The translations under genes were made by a program, and so were the position numbers. A model generated the notes under the pieces. That model was not told the DNA's origin. It did no database searches and saw nothing but the letters and a program-made list of their open reading frames with translations. Positions 17,331 through 28,324 of a DNA stretch of 64,000 bases are shown here, in pieces (positions within the stretch are counted from its first letter, which is position 1; the number at the start of each line of letters is the position of its first letter). Source of the DNA: Klenkia soli (GTDB lineage: Bacteria; Actinomycetota; Actinomycetes; Mycobacteriales; Geodermatophilaceae). The stretch lies in assembly GCF_900103975.1 (NCBI RefSeq), contig NZ_FNIR01000013.1:1-64000 (forward strand), given 5' to 3'.

Positions 17331-17336
17331 TAGCTT
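17331..17336 (+). promoter_or_regulatory. -10 element of the DUF4032 gene (leaderless)
   Basis: TAGCTT is exactly 7 nt before GTG 17344 and 9 bp after the TetR stop codon. Confidence 0.45.
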
Positions 17337-17343
17337 CCCGCGC

Positions 17344-18585
17344 GTGCGCTACCTGTTCCGGCCCCCGGCCGTCGAGGCCGCCGCCCTGCTGCCCCTGCCG
17401 TGGGAGCAGCCGCTGGCCGAGTGGGACGAGTCGTTGCTCCTGCACGTGCCCCAGCGGGGCATCTCCCGGCACGTGGTCCGGTTCGTCGCGGCCGAGGGCA
17501 GCGTGTTCGCGCTGAAGGAGATCGCCGAGCCGCTCGCGCGGAAGGAGTACGCGCTCCTCGGGGAGTTCGTCGAGGAGGGGCTGCCCTCGGTCTCGGCGCT
17601 GGGCATCTGCGTCGACCGGCCCGACGGCCAGGAGGCGATCCTGGTGACCCGCTACCTCGAGTACTCGATGTCCTACCGGCACCTGTTCTCCAGCCCGCGC
17701 ACCCAGTACTCGACCTCGCAGCTGCTGGACACCATGGTGGTGCTGCTGGTCCGGCTGCACCTGGCGGGCATCTTCTGGGGCGACTGCTCGCTGTCCAACA
17801 CGCTGTTCCGGCCCGACGCCGACGGCCTGACCGCCTACCTGGTCGACGCCGAGACCGTCGAGCGGCGGCCGGCGCTGAGCGCGGGCATGCGGCGCTACGA
17901 CGTCGACCTGGCCCGGGAGCGGGTCGGCGCCGAGCTCATGGACCTGCAGTTCGGCGAGCTGCTGTCGGTGGACATCGACCCGATCGCGGTCGCCGAGTCG
18001 CTGCCCGGGCGGTACGAGGCGCTGTGGGACGCCGTGACCCGCACCGAGGTCTTCCGGCGCGACGAGCAGCGGTACCGGGTGGCCGAGCGGCTGCAGTGGA
18101 TCAACGACCTGGGGTTCGACGCCGGCGAGGTCGAGCTGGTGCACACCCCCGAGGGCGTGCGGCTGCACGTGCAGACCCGGGTGTCCGAGCCGGGCCAGCA
18201 CCGCCGGGAGCTCTTCCGGCTGACTGGGCTGGAGGCGCAGGAGAACCAGGCCCGGCGGATGCTCAACGACCTGCGCAGCTACCGCGCGTGGCTCGAGCAG
18301 GAGAGCGGTCGCCCGGTGCCCGAGACCGTCGCCGGGCATCGCTGGATGGCGGAGATCTACGTGCCGGTCACCGAGGCGGTGCCCCGGCACCTGGCCGGGC
18401 GGCTGGCGCCGGCGCAGATGTTCCACGAGGTGCTCGAGCACCGCTGGTTCCTCTCCGAGCAGGCCGGCCGGGACGTCGGGACGACGGCCGCGCTGGTCTC
18501 CTACCTGGACTCCGAGCTGCCCCGCACACCGGTCGAGATGACCACCCCCGCGGTGCTCGCCGCGGGGGAGGAGACGCGCTCCTGA
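17344..18585 (+). CDS. DUF4032 protein with kinase-like N-terminal domain
   Basis: 413 aa. The N-terminal half resembles LPS-kinase/protein-kinase-like folds: a lysine in FALKEIAEPLARKEYALL, a catalytic-loop-like WGDCSLSN (about 145-152; compare HGDxxxxN) and YLVDAETVE (about 164-172) in place of DFG. The C-terminal DUF4032 domain contains MAEIYVPVTEAVP and MFHEVLEHRWFLSEQAGRDV. The family is typical of actinobacteria, and its substrate is unknown. The acceptor may be a lipid or sugar, but this is inference. Start GTG 17344 is supported by TAGCTT 7 nt upstream. It is followed by a 149-bp gap before the sugar transporter. Confidence 0.88.
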   Translation: MRYLFRPPAVEAAALLPLPWEQPLAEWDESLLLHVPQRGISRHVVRFVAAEGSVFALKEIAEPLARKEYALLGEFVEEGLPSVSALGICVDRPDGQEAILVTRYLEYSMSYRHLFSSPRTQYSTSQLLDTMVVLLVRLHLAGIFWGDCSLSNTLFRPDADGLTAYLVDAETVERRPALSAGMRRYDVDLARERVGAELMDLQFGELLSVDIDPIAVAESLPGRYEALWDAVTRTEVFRRDEQRYRVAERLQWINDLGFDAGEVELVHTPEGVRLHVQTRVSEPGQHRRELFRLTGLEAQENQARRMLNDLRSYRAWLEQESGRPVPETVAGHRWMAEIYVPVTEAVPRHLAGRLAPAQMFHEVLEHRWFLSEQAGRDVGTTAALVSYLDSELPRTPVEMTTPAVLAAGEETRS

Positions 18586-18592
18586 GCGGCTC

Positions 18593-18655
18593 GAGATAAC
18601 GGCCCGGCAACGGTCCCCATCTCGGTTTGACACCCCCCGTGGGCTGGACCACAGT
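18593..18655 (+). promoter_or_regulatory. Promoter region of the sugar-transport operon
   Basis: TTGACA (18627-18632), a perfect -35, is followed after 17 bp by CACAGT (18650-18655) as a weak -10. The inverted repeat gagat/atctc (18593-18597 / 18619-18623) lies just upstream and could hold a regulator. The leader before GTG 18735 contains ggagg at the ribosome site. Confidence 0.5.
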
Positions 18656-18734
18656 CGGCTCACAGCTGGTGATCATCAATCGCCGGACCGTGTGCGGCCG
18701 CCGTGCCGCCCGACCCACCGGAGGCGGCTGACAC

Positions 18735-20066
18735 GTGCCGAGGACGACGAACCACAGGGTCAGGTCGAGGGCCGGCCGCACGGCGCGGCTGCTGGGTGCG
18801 GGGGCGGCGGCCGTGGTCGCGGCCTCCGGTCTGGCCGCCTGCGGCAGCGGGGACGACGGGGTGCCGGTGCTGAACTGGTACATCAACCCCGACTCCGGCG
18901 GGCAGGCCGAGATCGCGTCGCGGTGCACCGACGACGCCGGCGGGCGGTACACCATCGAGGTCAGCCAGCTGCCCCGCGACTCCCCGTCCCAGCGCGAGCA
19001 GCTGGTCCGCCGGCTGGCGGCCAACGACTCCTCCATCGACATCATGAGCCTGGACCCGCCCTACATCCCGGAGTTCGCCCAGGCCGGCTTCTTCGCCCCG
19101 GTGCCCGAGGACGTCGCGCAGCGGGTGACCACCGACGTCGTCCAGTCGGCGGTCGACGGCTCGACCTGGGACGGCGAGCTGGTCACGGTGCCGTTCTGGG
19201 CCAACACCCAGCTGCTCTGGTACCGCACCTCGGTGGCCGAGGCGGCCGGGCTGGACATGACGCAGCCGGTGACCTGGGACCAGCTGGTCGAGGCGGCGCA
19301 GGGCCAGGACGTGCGGCTGGGCGTCCAGGGCATCCGGTCGGAGTCGCTGACGGTGTGGCTGAACGCGCTGATCGAGAGCGCCGGGGGCTCGATCATCGCC
19401 GAGAACTCGACCGACCCCGAGGACATCGAGCTCGGGCTGACGTCCGAGGCCGGCGTCCGGGCGGCCGAGGTGCTGCGCGACGTGTCGGCCAGCGGCACCG
19501 GCGGCCCGGCGCTGTCCACGGCCAACGAGGACACCACCGCCACCGACTTCGAGGGCGACCAGGGCGGGTTCCAGGTCAACTACCCGTTCGTCTACCCGCG
19601 CGCGCAGGCCGCGGTCGAGGGCGGCACGCTCGACCAGGCGGTGCTCGACGACTACGGCTGGGCGCTGTACCCCAGGGTCGACGCCGACACCGAGACGGCG
19701 CCCCCCTACGGCGGGATCAACCTGGGCGTGGGTGCCTTCAGCGAGCACCCGGACTTCGCCTACGAGGCCACCGAGTGCATCACCTCGACGGAGAACCAGG
19801 CCTACTACTTCGTCAGCAACGGCAACCCGGCGTCGGACACCACGGTGTACGAGGACCCCGACGTGCTGAGCGAGTTCCCGATGGCCCCGACCATCCTCGA
19901 GTCCCTGCAGCTGGCCAAGCCGCGGCCGCAGACCCCGTACTACAGCGAGGTCTCCGGCGGCATCCAGCGCGAGTACCACCCGACGGCATCCGTCGACCCG
20001 GAGCAGACGCCGCAGGACGCGACCGAGCTCATCGAGGCAGTCCTGCGGAAGGAGCAGCTCCTGTGA
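18735..20066 (+). CDS. LpqY-like sugar ABC transporter substrate-binding lipoprotein
   Basis: 443-aa lipoprotein. Residues 12-35 form the signal peptide, with lipobox LAAC (Cys36). The mature protein follows the layout of mycobacterial LpqY: GRYTIEVSQLPRDSPSQREQ followed by LVRRLAANDSSIDIMSLD, WANTQLLWYR, a FQVNYPFVYPRA segment and a C-terminal TPYYSEVSGGIQREYHP. LpqY-SugABC imports trehalose; related systems take maltose or other alpha-glucosides. GTG start follows a good ggagg site. It is the first gene of a five-gene operon with both permeases, the ATPase and a GH13 enzyme. Confidence 0.9.
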   Translation: MPRTTNHRVRSRAGRTARLLGAGAAAVVAASGLAACGSGDDGVPVLNWYINPDSGGQAEIASRCTDDAGGRYTIEVSQLPRDSPSQREQLVRRLAANDSSIDIMSLDPPYIPEFAQAGFFAPVPEDVAQRVTTDVVQSAVDGSTWDGELVTVPFWANTQLLWYRTSVAEAAGLDMTQPVTWDQLVEAAQGQDVRLGVQGIRSESLTVWLNALIESAGGSIIAENSTDPEDIELGLTSEAGVRAAEVLRDVSASGTGGPALSTANEDTTATDFEGDQGGFQVNYPFVYPRAQAAVEGGTLDQAVLDDYGWALYPRVDADTETAPPYGGINLGVGAFSEHPDFAYEATECITSTENQAYYFVSNGNPASDTTVYEDPDVLSEFPMAPTILESLQLAKPRPQTPYYSEVSGGIQREYHPTASVDPEQTPQDATELIEAVLRKEQLL

Positions 20067-21025
20067 GCACGACGACGTCGCCGCCGACGCCGCGGACGAA
20101 GGCCGAACCTGCGCCCGAGCGGCACACCAGCGACCGGGCGAAGGCCGAGCGCAAGCTCGGCTGGCTGCTCGCCGGCCCGGCGCTGGCGGTGATGCTGCTG
20201 GTCACCGCCTACCCGATCGCCCAGGCGTTCTACGACTCGCTGTTCGACTACCGCCTCACCGACCCGGAGAACCGCTCGTTCACCGGGCTGAACAACTACC
20301 TGGTGGTCCTCACCGACCAGCTGTGGTGGCGCTCGATCGGCGTCACCGCGCTCATCACGGTGGTCACCGTGGCCGTCGAGCTGGTGCTGGGCTTCGGGCT
20401 CGCCCTGGTGATGAACAAGGCCCTGAAGGCGATCCGCCCGGTGCTGCGCGCGGCGATCCTCATCCCGTACGCGGTCATCACGGTGGTGTCGGCCTTCGCC
20501 TGGCAGTTCGCCTTCGACATCAACACCGGGTTCATCAACAGCTGGTTCGTCTGGCTGCCCGGGGTCGACTCCACGACCGACTGGTTCGGCGACTTCGGCA
20601 CCTCGATCTTCGTGGTCTGCCTGGCCGAGATCTGGAAGACCACCCCGTTCATCTCGCTGCTGCTGCTGGCCGGTCTGGCCCAGGTGCCCGAGGTGCTGCA
20701 GGAGGCCGCCCAGGTCGACGGCGCCACCTGGTGGCAGCGGATGCGCAAGGTGACCATCCCGAACATGAAGGCCGCGATCATGGTCGCGCTGCTGTTCCGC
20801 ACGCTGGACGCCTTCCGCGTCTTCGACTCGATCTTCGTGATGACGGCGGGGGCCAACGGCACCGAGACGGTGTCCTTCCTGGCCTACCGGCAGACCATCT
20901 CGCGGCTGGAGATCGGGCTGGGGTCGGCGGTCTCGGTGCTGCTGTTCCTGACCGTGGTGGGCATCGCGTTCACCTTCATCAAGGGGTTCAAGGTCGACCT
21001 GTCCCAGGCGAGGGGTGACAGCTGA
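20063..21025 (+). CDS. SugA-like ABC transporter permease
   Basis: 320-aa inner-membrane permease of the MalF/SugA type. After about 35 hydrophilic residues, six helices are visible beginning LGWLLAGPALAVMLLVTAYPI. The EAA loop that contacts the ATPase is EAAQVDGATWWQRMRKVTIPNM (about 214-235; quoted here only as key residues E214-G220). The GTG start overlaps the stop of the binding-protein gene (GTGA). It partners with the permease immediately downstream. Confidence 0.9.
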   Translation: MSTTTSPPTPRTKAEPAPERHTSDRAKAERKLGWLLAGPALAVMLLVTAYPIAQAFYDSLFDYRLTDPENRSFTGLNNYLVVLTDQLWWRSIGVTALITVVTVAVELVLGFGLALVMNKALKAIRPVLRAAILIPYAVITVVSAFAWQFAFDINTGFINSWFVWLPGVDSTTDWFGDFGTSIFVVCLAEIWKTTPFISLLLLAGLAQVPEVLQEAAQVDGATWWQRMRKVTIPNMKAAIMVALLFRTLDAFRVFDSIFVMTAGANGTETVSFLAYRQTISRLEIGLGSAVSVLLFLTVVGIAFTFIKGFKVDLSQARGDS

Positions 21026-21858
21026 TGTCCACCAAGGAGAAGACCGGCTGGATCGTCGGCGGCGTCCTGATCGTCCTGTACTGCCTGGCGCCCATCGCCT
21101 GGATCGTGTCGCTGTCGTTCAAGGCTCCGGCCGACCTGTCCAACGCGTCGTTCCTGCCGACGACGCCCTCGACCGAGAACTACGCGACGATCCTCACGGG
21201 CAACGCCAGCGAGCTGTTCCTCCCGGCCCTGGTGAACTCGTTCGGCATCTGCCTGATCGCCACGTTCATCAGCTGCGTGCTGTCGATGTTCGCGGCCTAC
21301 GCGATCGCCCGGCTTGACTTCCCGGGCAAGAAGTTCATCCTCGGCACGGCGCTGGCCGTGGCGATCTTCCCGGTCATCTCGATCGTCACGCCGTTGTTCA
21401 ACCTGTGGCGGCAGATCGGGCTCTACGACACCTGGCCGGGGTTGATCATCCCGTACCTGTCGCTGACCCTGCCGCTGTCGATCTGGACGATGTCGGCGTT
21501 CTTCCGCGAGATCCCCTGGGAGATGGAGCAGGCCGCGCAGGTCGACGGCGCCACCACCTGGCAGGCCTTCCGCAAGGTGATCGTCCCGCTGGCCGCGCCG
21601 GGGGTGTTCACCACCGCGATCATCGCCTTCTTCATCGCCTGGAACGACTTCGTCTACGGCATCTCGCTGACCTCGACGTCGGCGTCGCGCCCGGTGCCCG
21701 CCGCACTGGGCCTGTTCTCCGGCGCCTCCCAGTTCGAGGACCCGACCGGCGCCATCGCCGCGGCCGCCGTCATCGTCACCATCCCCGTCGTCGTCCTGGT
21801 GCTGGTCTTCCAGCGCCGCATCGTCGCCGGGCTCACCAACGGCGCCGTCAAGGGCTGA
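21025..21858 (+). CDS. SugB-like ABC transporter permease
   Basis: 277-aa permease of the MalG/SugB type with six predicted helices. The EAA motif EQAAQVDGATTWQAFRKVIV starts at about residue 169. Its ATG shares one base with the preceding TGA, so translation is coupled. Thirty-three bp separate it from the ATPase gene. Confidence 0.9.
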   Translation: MSTKEKTGWIVGGVLIVLYCLAPIAWIVSLSFKAPADLSNASFLPTTPSTENYATILTGNASELFLPALVNSFGICLIATFISCVLSMFAAYAIARLDFPGKKFILGTALAVAIFPVISIVTPLFNLWRQIGLYDTWPGLIIPYLSLTLPLSIWTMSAFFREIPWEMEQAAQVDGATTWQAFRKVIVPLAAPGVFTTAIIAFFIAWNDFVYGISLTSTSASRPVPAALGLFSGASQFEDPTGAIAAAAVIVTIPVVVLVLVFQRRIVAGLTNGAVKG

Positions 21859-21891
21859 CCGCCCGCCCTCACCCACGACTGGAGACCCCCG

Positions 21892-23153
<1,262 letters not shown>

Positions 23154-23157
<4 letters not shown>

Positions 23158-24740
23158 GCGACCCGTCGCCGTGGTGGCGGCACGCGGTGGTGCACGAGGT
23201 CTACGTGCGCAGCTTCGCCGCGGCCGGCGCCGGGCGCGCCCACGGGATCGGTGACGTCGAGGGCATCCGCTCGCGGCTGCCCTACCTGGCGCAGCTCGGC
23301 GTGGACGCCCTGTGGATCACCCCCTGGTACCCGTCGCCGATGGCCGACGGCGGCTACGACGTGGCCGACCACTGCGCCGTCGACCCCCGGCTGGGCACCC
23401 TGGCCGACGTCGAGGCGCTGCTGGCCGACGCGCACGCGCACGGGCTGCGGGTGCTCGTCGACCTGGTGCCCAACCACACCTCGGTCCAGCACCCGTGGTT
23501 CACCGAGCGGCCCGACCTGTACGTGCTCCGGCCGGGGCGGGGCGAGGCCTCGCCCAACGACTGGATCTCGGCGTTCGGCGGGCCGGCCTGGACCCGGCTG
23601 CCGGACTCCGACCTCTGGTACCTGCACACCTTCGCCCCCGAGCAGCCCGACCTGGACTGGTCGGTCGACGAGGTGCGCGACCGGTTCGACGAGATCCTGC
23701 GGTTCTGGCTGGACCTCGGGGTCGACGGGCTGCGGGTGGACGCCGTCCCGGCCATCGGCAAGGACCTCGCCCTCCCGGACGCCGGTCACGCCCCCGGCGC
23801 ACTGTTCGAGTCCGGCCGCTGGGTCGACAGCCCGCAGTGGGACGGCGACTGGGTGCACGAGGTCGTCGCCCGGTGGCGGTCGGTGGTCGACGCCTACCCC
23901 GGTGACCGGGTGCTGGTCAGCGAGTCGGTGGTCGCCGGACCCGAGCGGGCGGCCCGGTACGTGCGGCCCGGGGAGATGCACACGACCTTCAACTTCGACC
24001 ACCTGCGCTGCCCCTGGGACCCCGCGGCGCTCCGTTCGGTCGTCGACGCCACCCTCGCCGCACTCGCCCCGACCGGGGCGCCGGCGACCTGGGTGCTGTC
24101 CAACCACGACGAGACCCGGCACGTCACGCGCTTCGGCCGGGCGCACACCGGCGCCGGGGTGATGGGCTTCGACGCCGGTGCCCCGGCCGACCTCGAGCTG
24201 GGTCTGCGCCGGGCCCGGGCGGCCGCGCTGCTCATGCTGGCGCTGCCCGGCAGCGCGTACCTGTACCAGGGCGAGGAGCTGGGGCTCCCCGAGGTCACCG
24301 ACCTGCCCGACGAGGTGCTCCAGGACCCCACCTTCGTGCGGTCCGGCGGCGCCGTCCGCGGTCGGGACGGCTGCCGGGTACCGCTGCCCTGGTCGGGGTC
24401 GGCGCCCCCCTTCGGCTTCGGGGCCGACCACCCCTGGTTGCCGCAGCCGGCGTCGTGGGCCGAGCTCACCGCTGCCGCGCAGGAGGGCGACCCCGCCTCG
24501 ACCCTGCAGCTGTACCGGGCCGCGCTGGCGCTGCGCCGGGCGAGGCTGACCGACGAGCAGTTCGGCTGGGACGACGGGACGCCGGCCGACGTCCTCTCCT
24601 TCGGGCGCGGGGCGGGCTTCCGGTGCGTGGTCAACCTGGGCCCCGATCCCGCCCCGCTGGCCGGGGAGGTCCTGCTGGCCAGCGGGCCGCTGGTCGACGG
24701 CCGGCTGCCCACCGACACCGCCGCCTGGCTGGCGTCCTGA
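23154..24740 (+). CDS. GH13 family alpha-glucosidase
   Basis: 528-aa (beta/alpha)8 alpha-amylase-family enzyme of the oligo-alpha-glucosidase type. Conserved regions: DLVPNHTS (region I), GLRVDAVP with the nucleophile D197, LVSESV with acid/base E257, and SNHDETRH with transition-state stabiliser D319. No signal peptide is present, so it acts in the cytosol on the disaccharide brought in by the preceding transporter (trehalose, maltose or sucrose-like). GTG 23154 overlaps the ATPase stop (GTGA), so it is part of the operon. Exact specificity cannot be told from motifs alone. Confidence 0.9.
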
Positions 24741-24755
24741 CCCTGCCCGCGGCCG

Positions 24756-25736
24756 TCAGGCCCGGGCGGCGTCGAGCTCGGCGCGGGTGGGCGGGTCGGC
24801 GCCGACCTTCGTGCAGCACAGGGCGGCGACCAGGGAGGCATCGGTGCAGATGCGGGTCAGCACGTCGTCGGCCACCGCGTCCAGGGCGGGCCGGCGGGTG
24901 ATGCCGGCCTCCAGCAGCCCGGTGAGGAACCCGGCGGCCAGCGAGTCACCGGCACCCACCGTGTCGGCGACGGTCACCGTCGGCGGCTGCAGGCGCAGCA
25001 GCGGCTTGCCCGGGCGGGCGACCCGCAGCGGGGCACCGCCGTCGGTGAGGAGCAGGACGCCGGGGCCGCGGTCGGCCCAGCGCTGGGCGGCGTCGTCGAG
25101 GTCGGTGGTGTCGGGCTCCAGCCAGGCGAGGTCCTCGGCGCTGACCTTGACCACGTCGGCGACGGCCAGCAGGCGCTGCAGCCGGTCCCGCACCTCGGCG
25201 GCGGTGTTGCCGAACCCCTCGGCCAGGGCCACCCGGATGTTCGGGTCGACGCTGACCAGGGCCGACCCCTCGGTGTGCAGCCGCTCGGCCAGGGCGGCGA
25301 TGGCCTCGCACCCCGGTGCGGTCCACGACGAGATGGACCCGATGTGCAGGGCGTCGCTCCCGGTGGGCCAGGCGGCGGTGACCTCGTCGTCGGTCCACTG
25401 CCAGTCCGCCGCCCCCAGCACGTGGAAGCCGTAGTCCGCCGAGCCGTCGGCGGCCAGGCCGACCACCGCGAGGCTGACCGGGTCGTGGGAGGCGACCGAG
25501 CGGGACAGGTCGACCCCGGACAGCTCGGCGTGCCGGCGCAGGTTGCCGGCCAGCGGGCCGGTGCCGAACCGGGCGAGCAGGTGCACCGGGTGCCCCAGGC
25601 GACCGGCGGCGACGGCCACGTTCAACGCGTTGCCGCCCGGTCGGGCGACGAACCGGGGAGCGGTGCCCTCGGCGCCGGCGTCGGCGGTGGGGTCGGGGAT
25701 CAGGTCGACGACGAGCTCGCCGAGCACGGTCAGCAT
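24756..25736 (-). CDS. PfkB family carbohydrate kinase (fructokinase-like)
   Basis: 326-aa ribokinase-fold sugar kinase. PfkB signature 1 lies around [17 protein letters not shown] (residues 32-49), and signature 2 is [13 protein letters not shown] (about 256-268) with the catalytic Asp in GAGD. The layout is closest to fructokinases, making fructose-6-phosphate. It converges on the GH13 gene with 15 bp between stops. Together an alpha-glucosidase and a fructokinase would suit sucrose use, which is inference. Start ATG 25736 is at the family N-terminus [13 protein letters not shown]. Confidence 0.88.
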   Translation of the reverse strand: MLTVLGELVVDLIPDPTADAGAEGTAPRFVARPGGNALNVAVAAGRLGHPVHLLARFGTGPLAGNLRRHAELSGVDLSRSVASHDPVSLAVVGLAADGSADYGFHVLGAADWQWTDDEVTAAWPTGSDALHIGSISSWTAPGCEAIAALAERLHTEGSALVSVDPNIRVALAEGFGNTAAEVRDRLQRLLAVADVVKVSAEDLAWLEPDTTDLDDAAQRWADRGPGVLLLTDGGAPLRVARPGKPLLRLQPPTVTVADTVGAGDSLAAGFLTGLLEAGITRRPALDAVADDVLTRICTDASLVAALCCTKVGADPPTRAELDAARA

Positions 25737-25877
25737 GGGTGGCACAGTAGTGGCGCAGGTCTCCCGGAGGACCGTGGTGGCCCCGCGCGACCTGGTACTG
25801 GGACGATGGGGGTCGACGACGTCGCCCGTGGAGCCCGCGGCCCCTCCGGGGGTGTCGGCACCCGACCAGGAGGAACC

Positions 25878-26723
25878 ATGCCCAACCCGTTCGTGAAGCT
25901 CTGGAAGTACCTGACGGCGTCGGCCAACGCGCAGATCGACGAGCGCGCCGACCCGAAGATCCAGATCCAGCAGGCGATCGAGGGCGAGCAGCAGCGGCAC
26001 CAGTCGCTGGCCAACCAGGCCGCGGCGGTGCTGGGCAACCAGCGCCAGCTCGAGATGCGGCTCAACCGGCAGCTGGGCGAGGTCGAGCAGCTGCAGTCCT
26101 CGGCGCAGCAGGCCCTGGCCCTGGCCGACCAGACCCGGGCGTCGGACCCCGTCAAGGCGGCCGAGTACGAGCAGGCCGCGCAGGCCTTCGCCACGCAGCT
26201 GGTGAGCGCCGAGCAGTCGATGGAGGACCTCAAGCGCAGCCACGACGAGGCGCTGCAGGCCGCCGAGCAGGCCAAGGGGGCCGTCGAGCAGAGCCGCATG
26301 CGGTTGCAGACCATCCTGGCCGAGCGCACGAAGCTGCTCTCGCAGCTGGAGCAGGCCAAGATGCAGGAGCAGGTCTCCGCCTCGCTCAAGCAGGTCAACG
26401 AGCTGTCGGCGCCGGGCAACACGCCCAGCCTGGGCGAGGTGCGCGACAAGATCGAGCGCCGCTACGCGAACGCCCTGGGCCAGGCCGAGCTGGCGCAGAA
26501 CTCGGTCGAGGGCCGGATGATGGAGGTCCAGAAGGCGACCCTGGACGTCGCGGGTGCCTCCCGGCTGGCCCAGATCCGCGCCGGCATGGGCGGGGGAGCC
26601 GCGGCCGGCCAGCAGGCCGTCACCGGTTCCCAGGCCGCCGGTGCGATCGAGCAGGGTGCGCCCCAGGCGGCGCCGCAGGTGCAGCAGCCGGTCGAGCAGC
26701 ACGACCAGCGCCCCCAGTCCTGA
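25878..26723 (+). CDS. pspA: PspA/IM30 family envelope-stress protein
   Basis: 281-aa coiled-coil protein of the PspA/Vipp1 (ESCRT-III-like) family that coats stressed membranes. The amphipathic N-terminus [20 protein letters not shown] and long heptad-rich helices (residues about 25-220) are typical; the last 45 residues are Gln/Ala/Pro-rich. The family name here follows the corynebacterial and mycobacterial PspA/Rv2744c type, next to housekeeping genes. AGGAGG lies 5 nt before ATG 25878. It stands alone and ends at a perfect terminator. Confidence 0.9.
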   Translation: MPNPFVKLWKYLTASANAQIDERADPKIQIQQAIEGEQQRHQSLANQAAAVLGNQRQLEMRLNRQLGEVEQLQSSAQQALALADQTRASDPVKAAEYEQAAQAFATQLVSAEQSMEDLKRSHDEALQAAEQAKGAVEQSRMRLQTILAERTKLLSQLEQAKMQEQVSASLKQVNELSAPGNTPSLGEVRDKIERRYANALGQAELAQNSVEGRMMEVQKATLDVAGASRLAQIRAGMGGGAAAGQQAVTGSQAAGAIEQGAPQAAPQVQQPVEQHDQRPQS

Positions 26724-26729
26724 CCGCAG

Positions 26730-26775
26730 GACGACGAACGCCCTCCCGGCTGTCGCCGGGAGGGCGTTCGTCGTC
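26730..26775. terminator. Bidirectional terminator, 21-bp perfect stem
   Basis: 26730-26750 and 26755-26775 are perfectly complementary over 21 bp with a tgtc loop. It lies between convergent pspA and the nei-like gene; the right arm reaches the stop codon of the latter. It is one of the strongest hairpins in the window. Confidence 0.92.
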
Positions 26776-27625
26776 AGTAGCGGGCCCGCCGGGGTTCGGT
26801 GCCGGGTTGGCCGGTGCGGGCCCGCGGGTCCACCGGCCTCGGGTCGGCCTGGCAGCGGGGGCACCACCAGGTCACCCGCTCCTGCAGGTCGGGTCCCTGG
26901 TCGCCGAGCAGGATCGTCGTGCGGCACCGCCGGCACGGGCGGCCCTTGCGGCCGGCCACCCAGTGGTCCTGCCCCCGGCGGGTGTCGCCGGTCGTGCTCT
27001 GCTCGGGCCGGTCGCGGTTGGCCAGCATGAGGGTGCGGCCGCGCTCGACGAGGCCGGGCAGGTCCGGGACGTCGGCCACCCGTGCCCACGGGTTGACCCC
27101 CGACAGGAACAGGCTCTCGACCTTGTACAGGTTGCCGATGCCGGCCAGGTTGCGCTGGTCGAGGATCGCGACGCCGATCTGCTCGTCGGGCTGCGCGAGC
27201 AGGCGCCGCAGCACCTCGTCGAGGTCCCAGTCCGGCCCGAGGACGTCGGGCCCGAGGTGGCCGACCAGGGTGTCCTCCTGGCTGGTGGGCACCATGGCCA
27301 TGTCGTGCAGCCGGTATCCGACGCACTCCCACTCGGGCGTGGCCAGGACCGCGCGGATGCTGAACGCCGGTCCGCCCCGCCACCGGGCACCGGGCCGGTA
27401 GAGGTGCCAGCTGCCGTCCATGCGGTAGTGGGTGCGCAGCGTTCGTCCGTCGGCGAACCGGAGGAGCATGTGCTTCCCGCGCGGGACGACCTCGGTGACC
27501 GTGGCCCCGGTCAGGTCGACGGCGGCGAGCTGGGGCACCCGGAGCTCGCCCCGGGTCAGGGTGGCCCCGTGCAGCGCGGTGTCCATGCGCTTCGCCGCCA
27601 GCCAGACGGTGTCTCCCTCAGGCAC
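26774..27625 (-). CDS. Fpg/Nei family DNA glycosylase (endonuclease VIII-like)
   Basis: 283-aa base-excision repair glycosylase/AP lyase. The N-terminus V(M)PEGDTVW supplies the catalytic Pro2-Glu3. Lys51 in VPRGKHMLLRF and the helix-two-turn-helix segment (ILDQRNLAGIGNLYKVESLF) follow. The C-terminal zinc finger is C231-x2-C-x20-C-x2-C258. The PEGDTV start places it with Nei2-type enzymes that remove oxidised pyrimidines rather than Fpg. GTG 27625 is the only start giving the catalytic N-terminal proline, since the first residue must be removed. It is convergent with pspA. Confidence 0.92.
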   Translation of the reverse strand: MPEGDTVWLAAKRMDTALHGATLTRGELRVPQLAAVDLTGATVTEVVPRGKHMLLRFADGRTLRTHYRMDGSWHLYRPGARWRGGPAFSIRAVLATPEWECVGYRLHDMAMVPTSQEDTLVGHLGPDVLGPDWDLDEVLRRLLAQPDEQIGVAILDQRNLAGIGNLYKVESLFLSGVNPWARVADVPDLPGLVERGRTLMLANRDRPEQSTTGDTRRGQDHWVAGRKGRPCRRCRTTILLGDQGPDLQERVTWWCPRCQADPRPVDPRARTGQPGTEPRRARY

Positions 27626-27700
27626 GGCCCCATCCTCCCTGGTGGGGAGGGGTGTCGCCGGGCGGTGTGAGGCCGCCGACATCCGGAAGACATCTGGTTG

Positions 27701-27714
27701 TCTCAGTGCTGAGA
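27701..27714. promoter_or_regulatory. Inverted repeat tctcag-tg-ctgaga, likely operator
   Basis: Perfect 6-bp arms around a 2-nt centre, just upstream of a -10-like gatact (27713-27718) and of GTG 27722. The regulator is unknown; PadR- or GntR-type proteins bind sites of this build. Confidence 0.45.
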
Positions 27715-27721
27715 TACTTCT

Positions 27722-28285
27722 GTGAGCACCTGGGCACCCCTGCACGCCGGCTCCCCGCAGCCGGTGACGGTCACGGCCGCCCGGGTGGTGCGGCCCGAAC
27801 GCCGGGAGGCCTTCGAGCAGTGGGCCCGCGAGGTGCAGGCGCTGGCCGCCACCTTCCCCGGCCACCTGGGCTCGTCCACGCTGCGCCCGGGGGCCGGCAG
27901 CGACGAGTTCCACCTGGTCTACCGGTTCGCCGACGCCGACTCGATGGCGGCGTGGGAACGCTCGCCGGAGCGCGCCCGGTTGGTGGCCCAGCTGGCCGAC
28001 CTCGTCGAGGACGAGCGGTTCGCCCGGGTCGAGGGGCTCGAGGGCTTCTTCGGCCGCACCGCCTCGGCTGCCCCGGCGTGGCGCGTCGTCCTGCTCACCG
28101 TGCTCGGGGTCTTCCTGCTGACCTCGACCTTCCACCTCCTCGTGCAGCCGCTGGTGGCGGACTGGCCGTGGCCGCTCCGGCTGCTGGTCTCGGCCGTGGT
28201 CGTGGTCAACGGGCTGCGGTTCGTCGTCATGCCGGCGCTGACCCGGCTGTGCGGCCGGTGGCTGCGTCCGGGCTCACGTCGCTGA
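27722..28285 (+). CDS. ABM-domain protein with C-terminal membrane helices (copy 1)
   Basis: 187 aa. Residues about 15-105 are an antibiotic-biosynthesis-monooxygenase (ABM) fold: PVTVTAARVVRPERREAFEQ, GHLGSSTLRPG, FHLVYRFADADSMAAWERSP. Two hydrophobic helices follow (about 118-140 and 147-168) and a basic tail. ABM proteins are small cofactor-free oxygenases or heme/quinone-binding domains; a membrane-anchored form has no assigned function. Start GTG 27722 lies just after an inverted-repeat operator. A paralogue follows 39 bp downstream in the same direction. Confidence 0.82.
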   Translation: MSTWAPLHAGSPQPVTVTAARVVRPERREAFEQWAREVQALAATFPGHLGSSTLRPGAGSDEFHLVYRFADADSMAAWERSPERARLVAQLADLVEDERFARVEGLEGFFGRTASAAPAWRVVLLTVLGVFLLTSTFHLLVQPLVADWPWPLRLLVSAVVVVNGLRFVVMPALTRLCGRWLRPGSRR

Positions 28286-28324
28286 GGTCTCGCCCCGGAC
28301 GTGGCCGCCGGGCAGGCTGACCCG

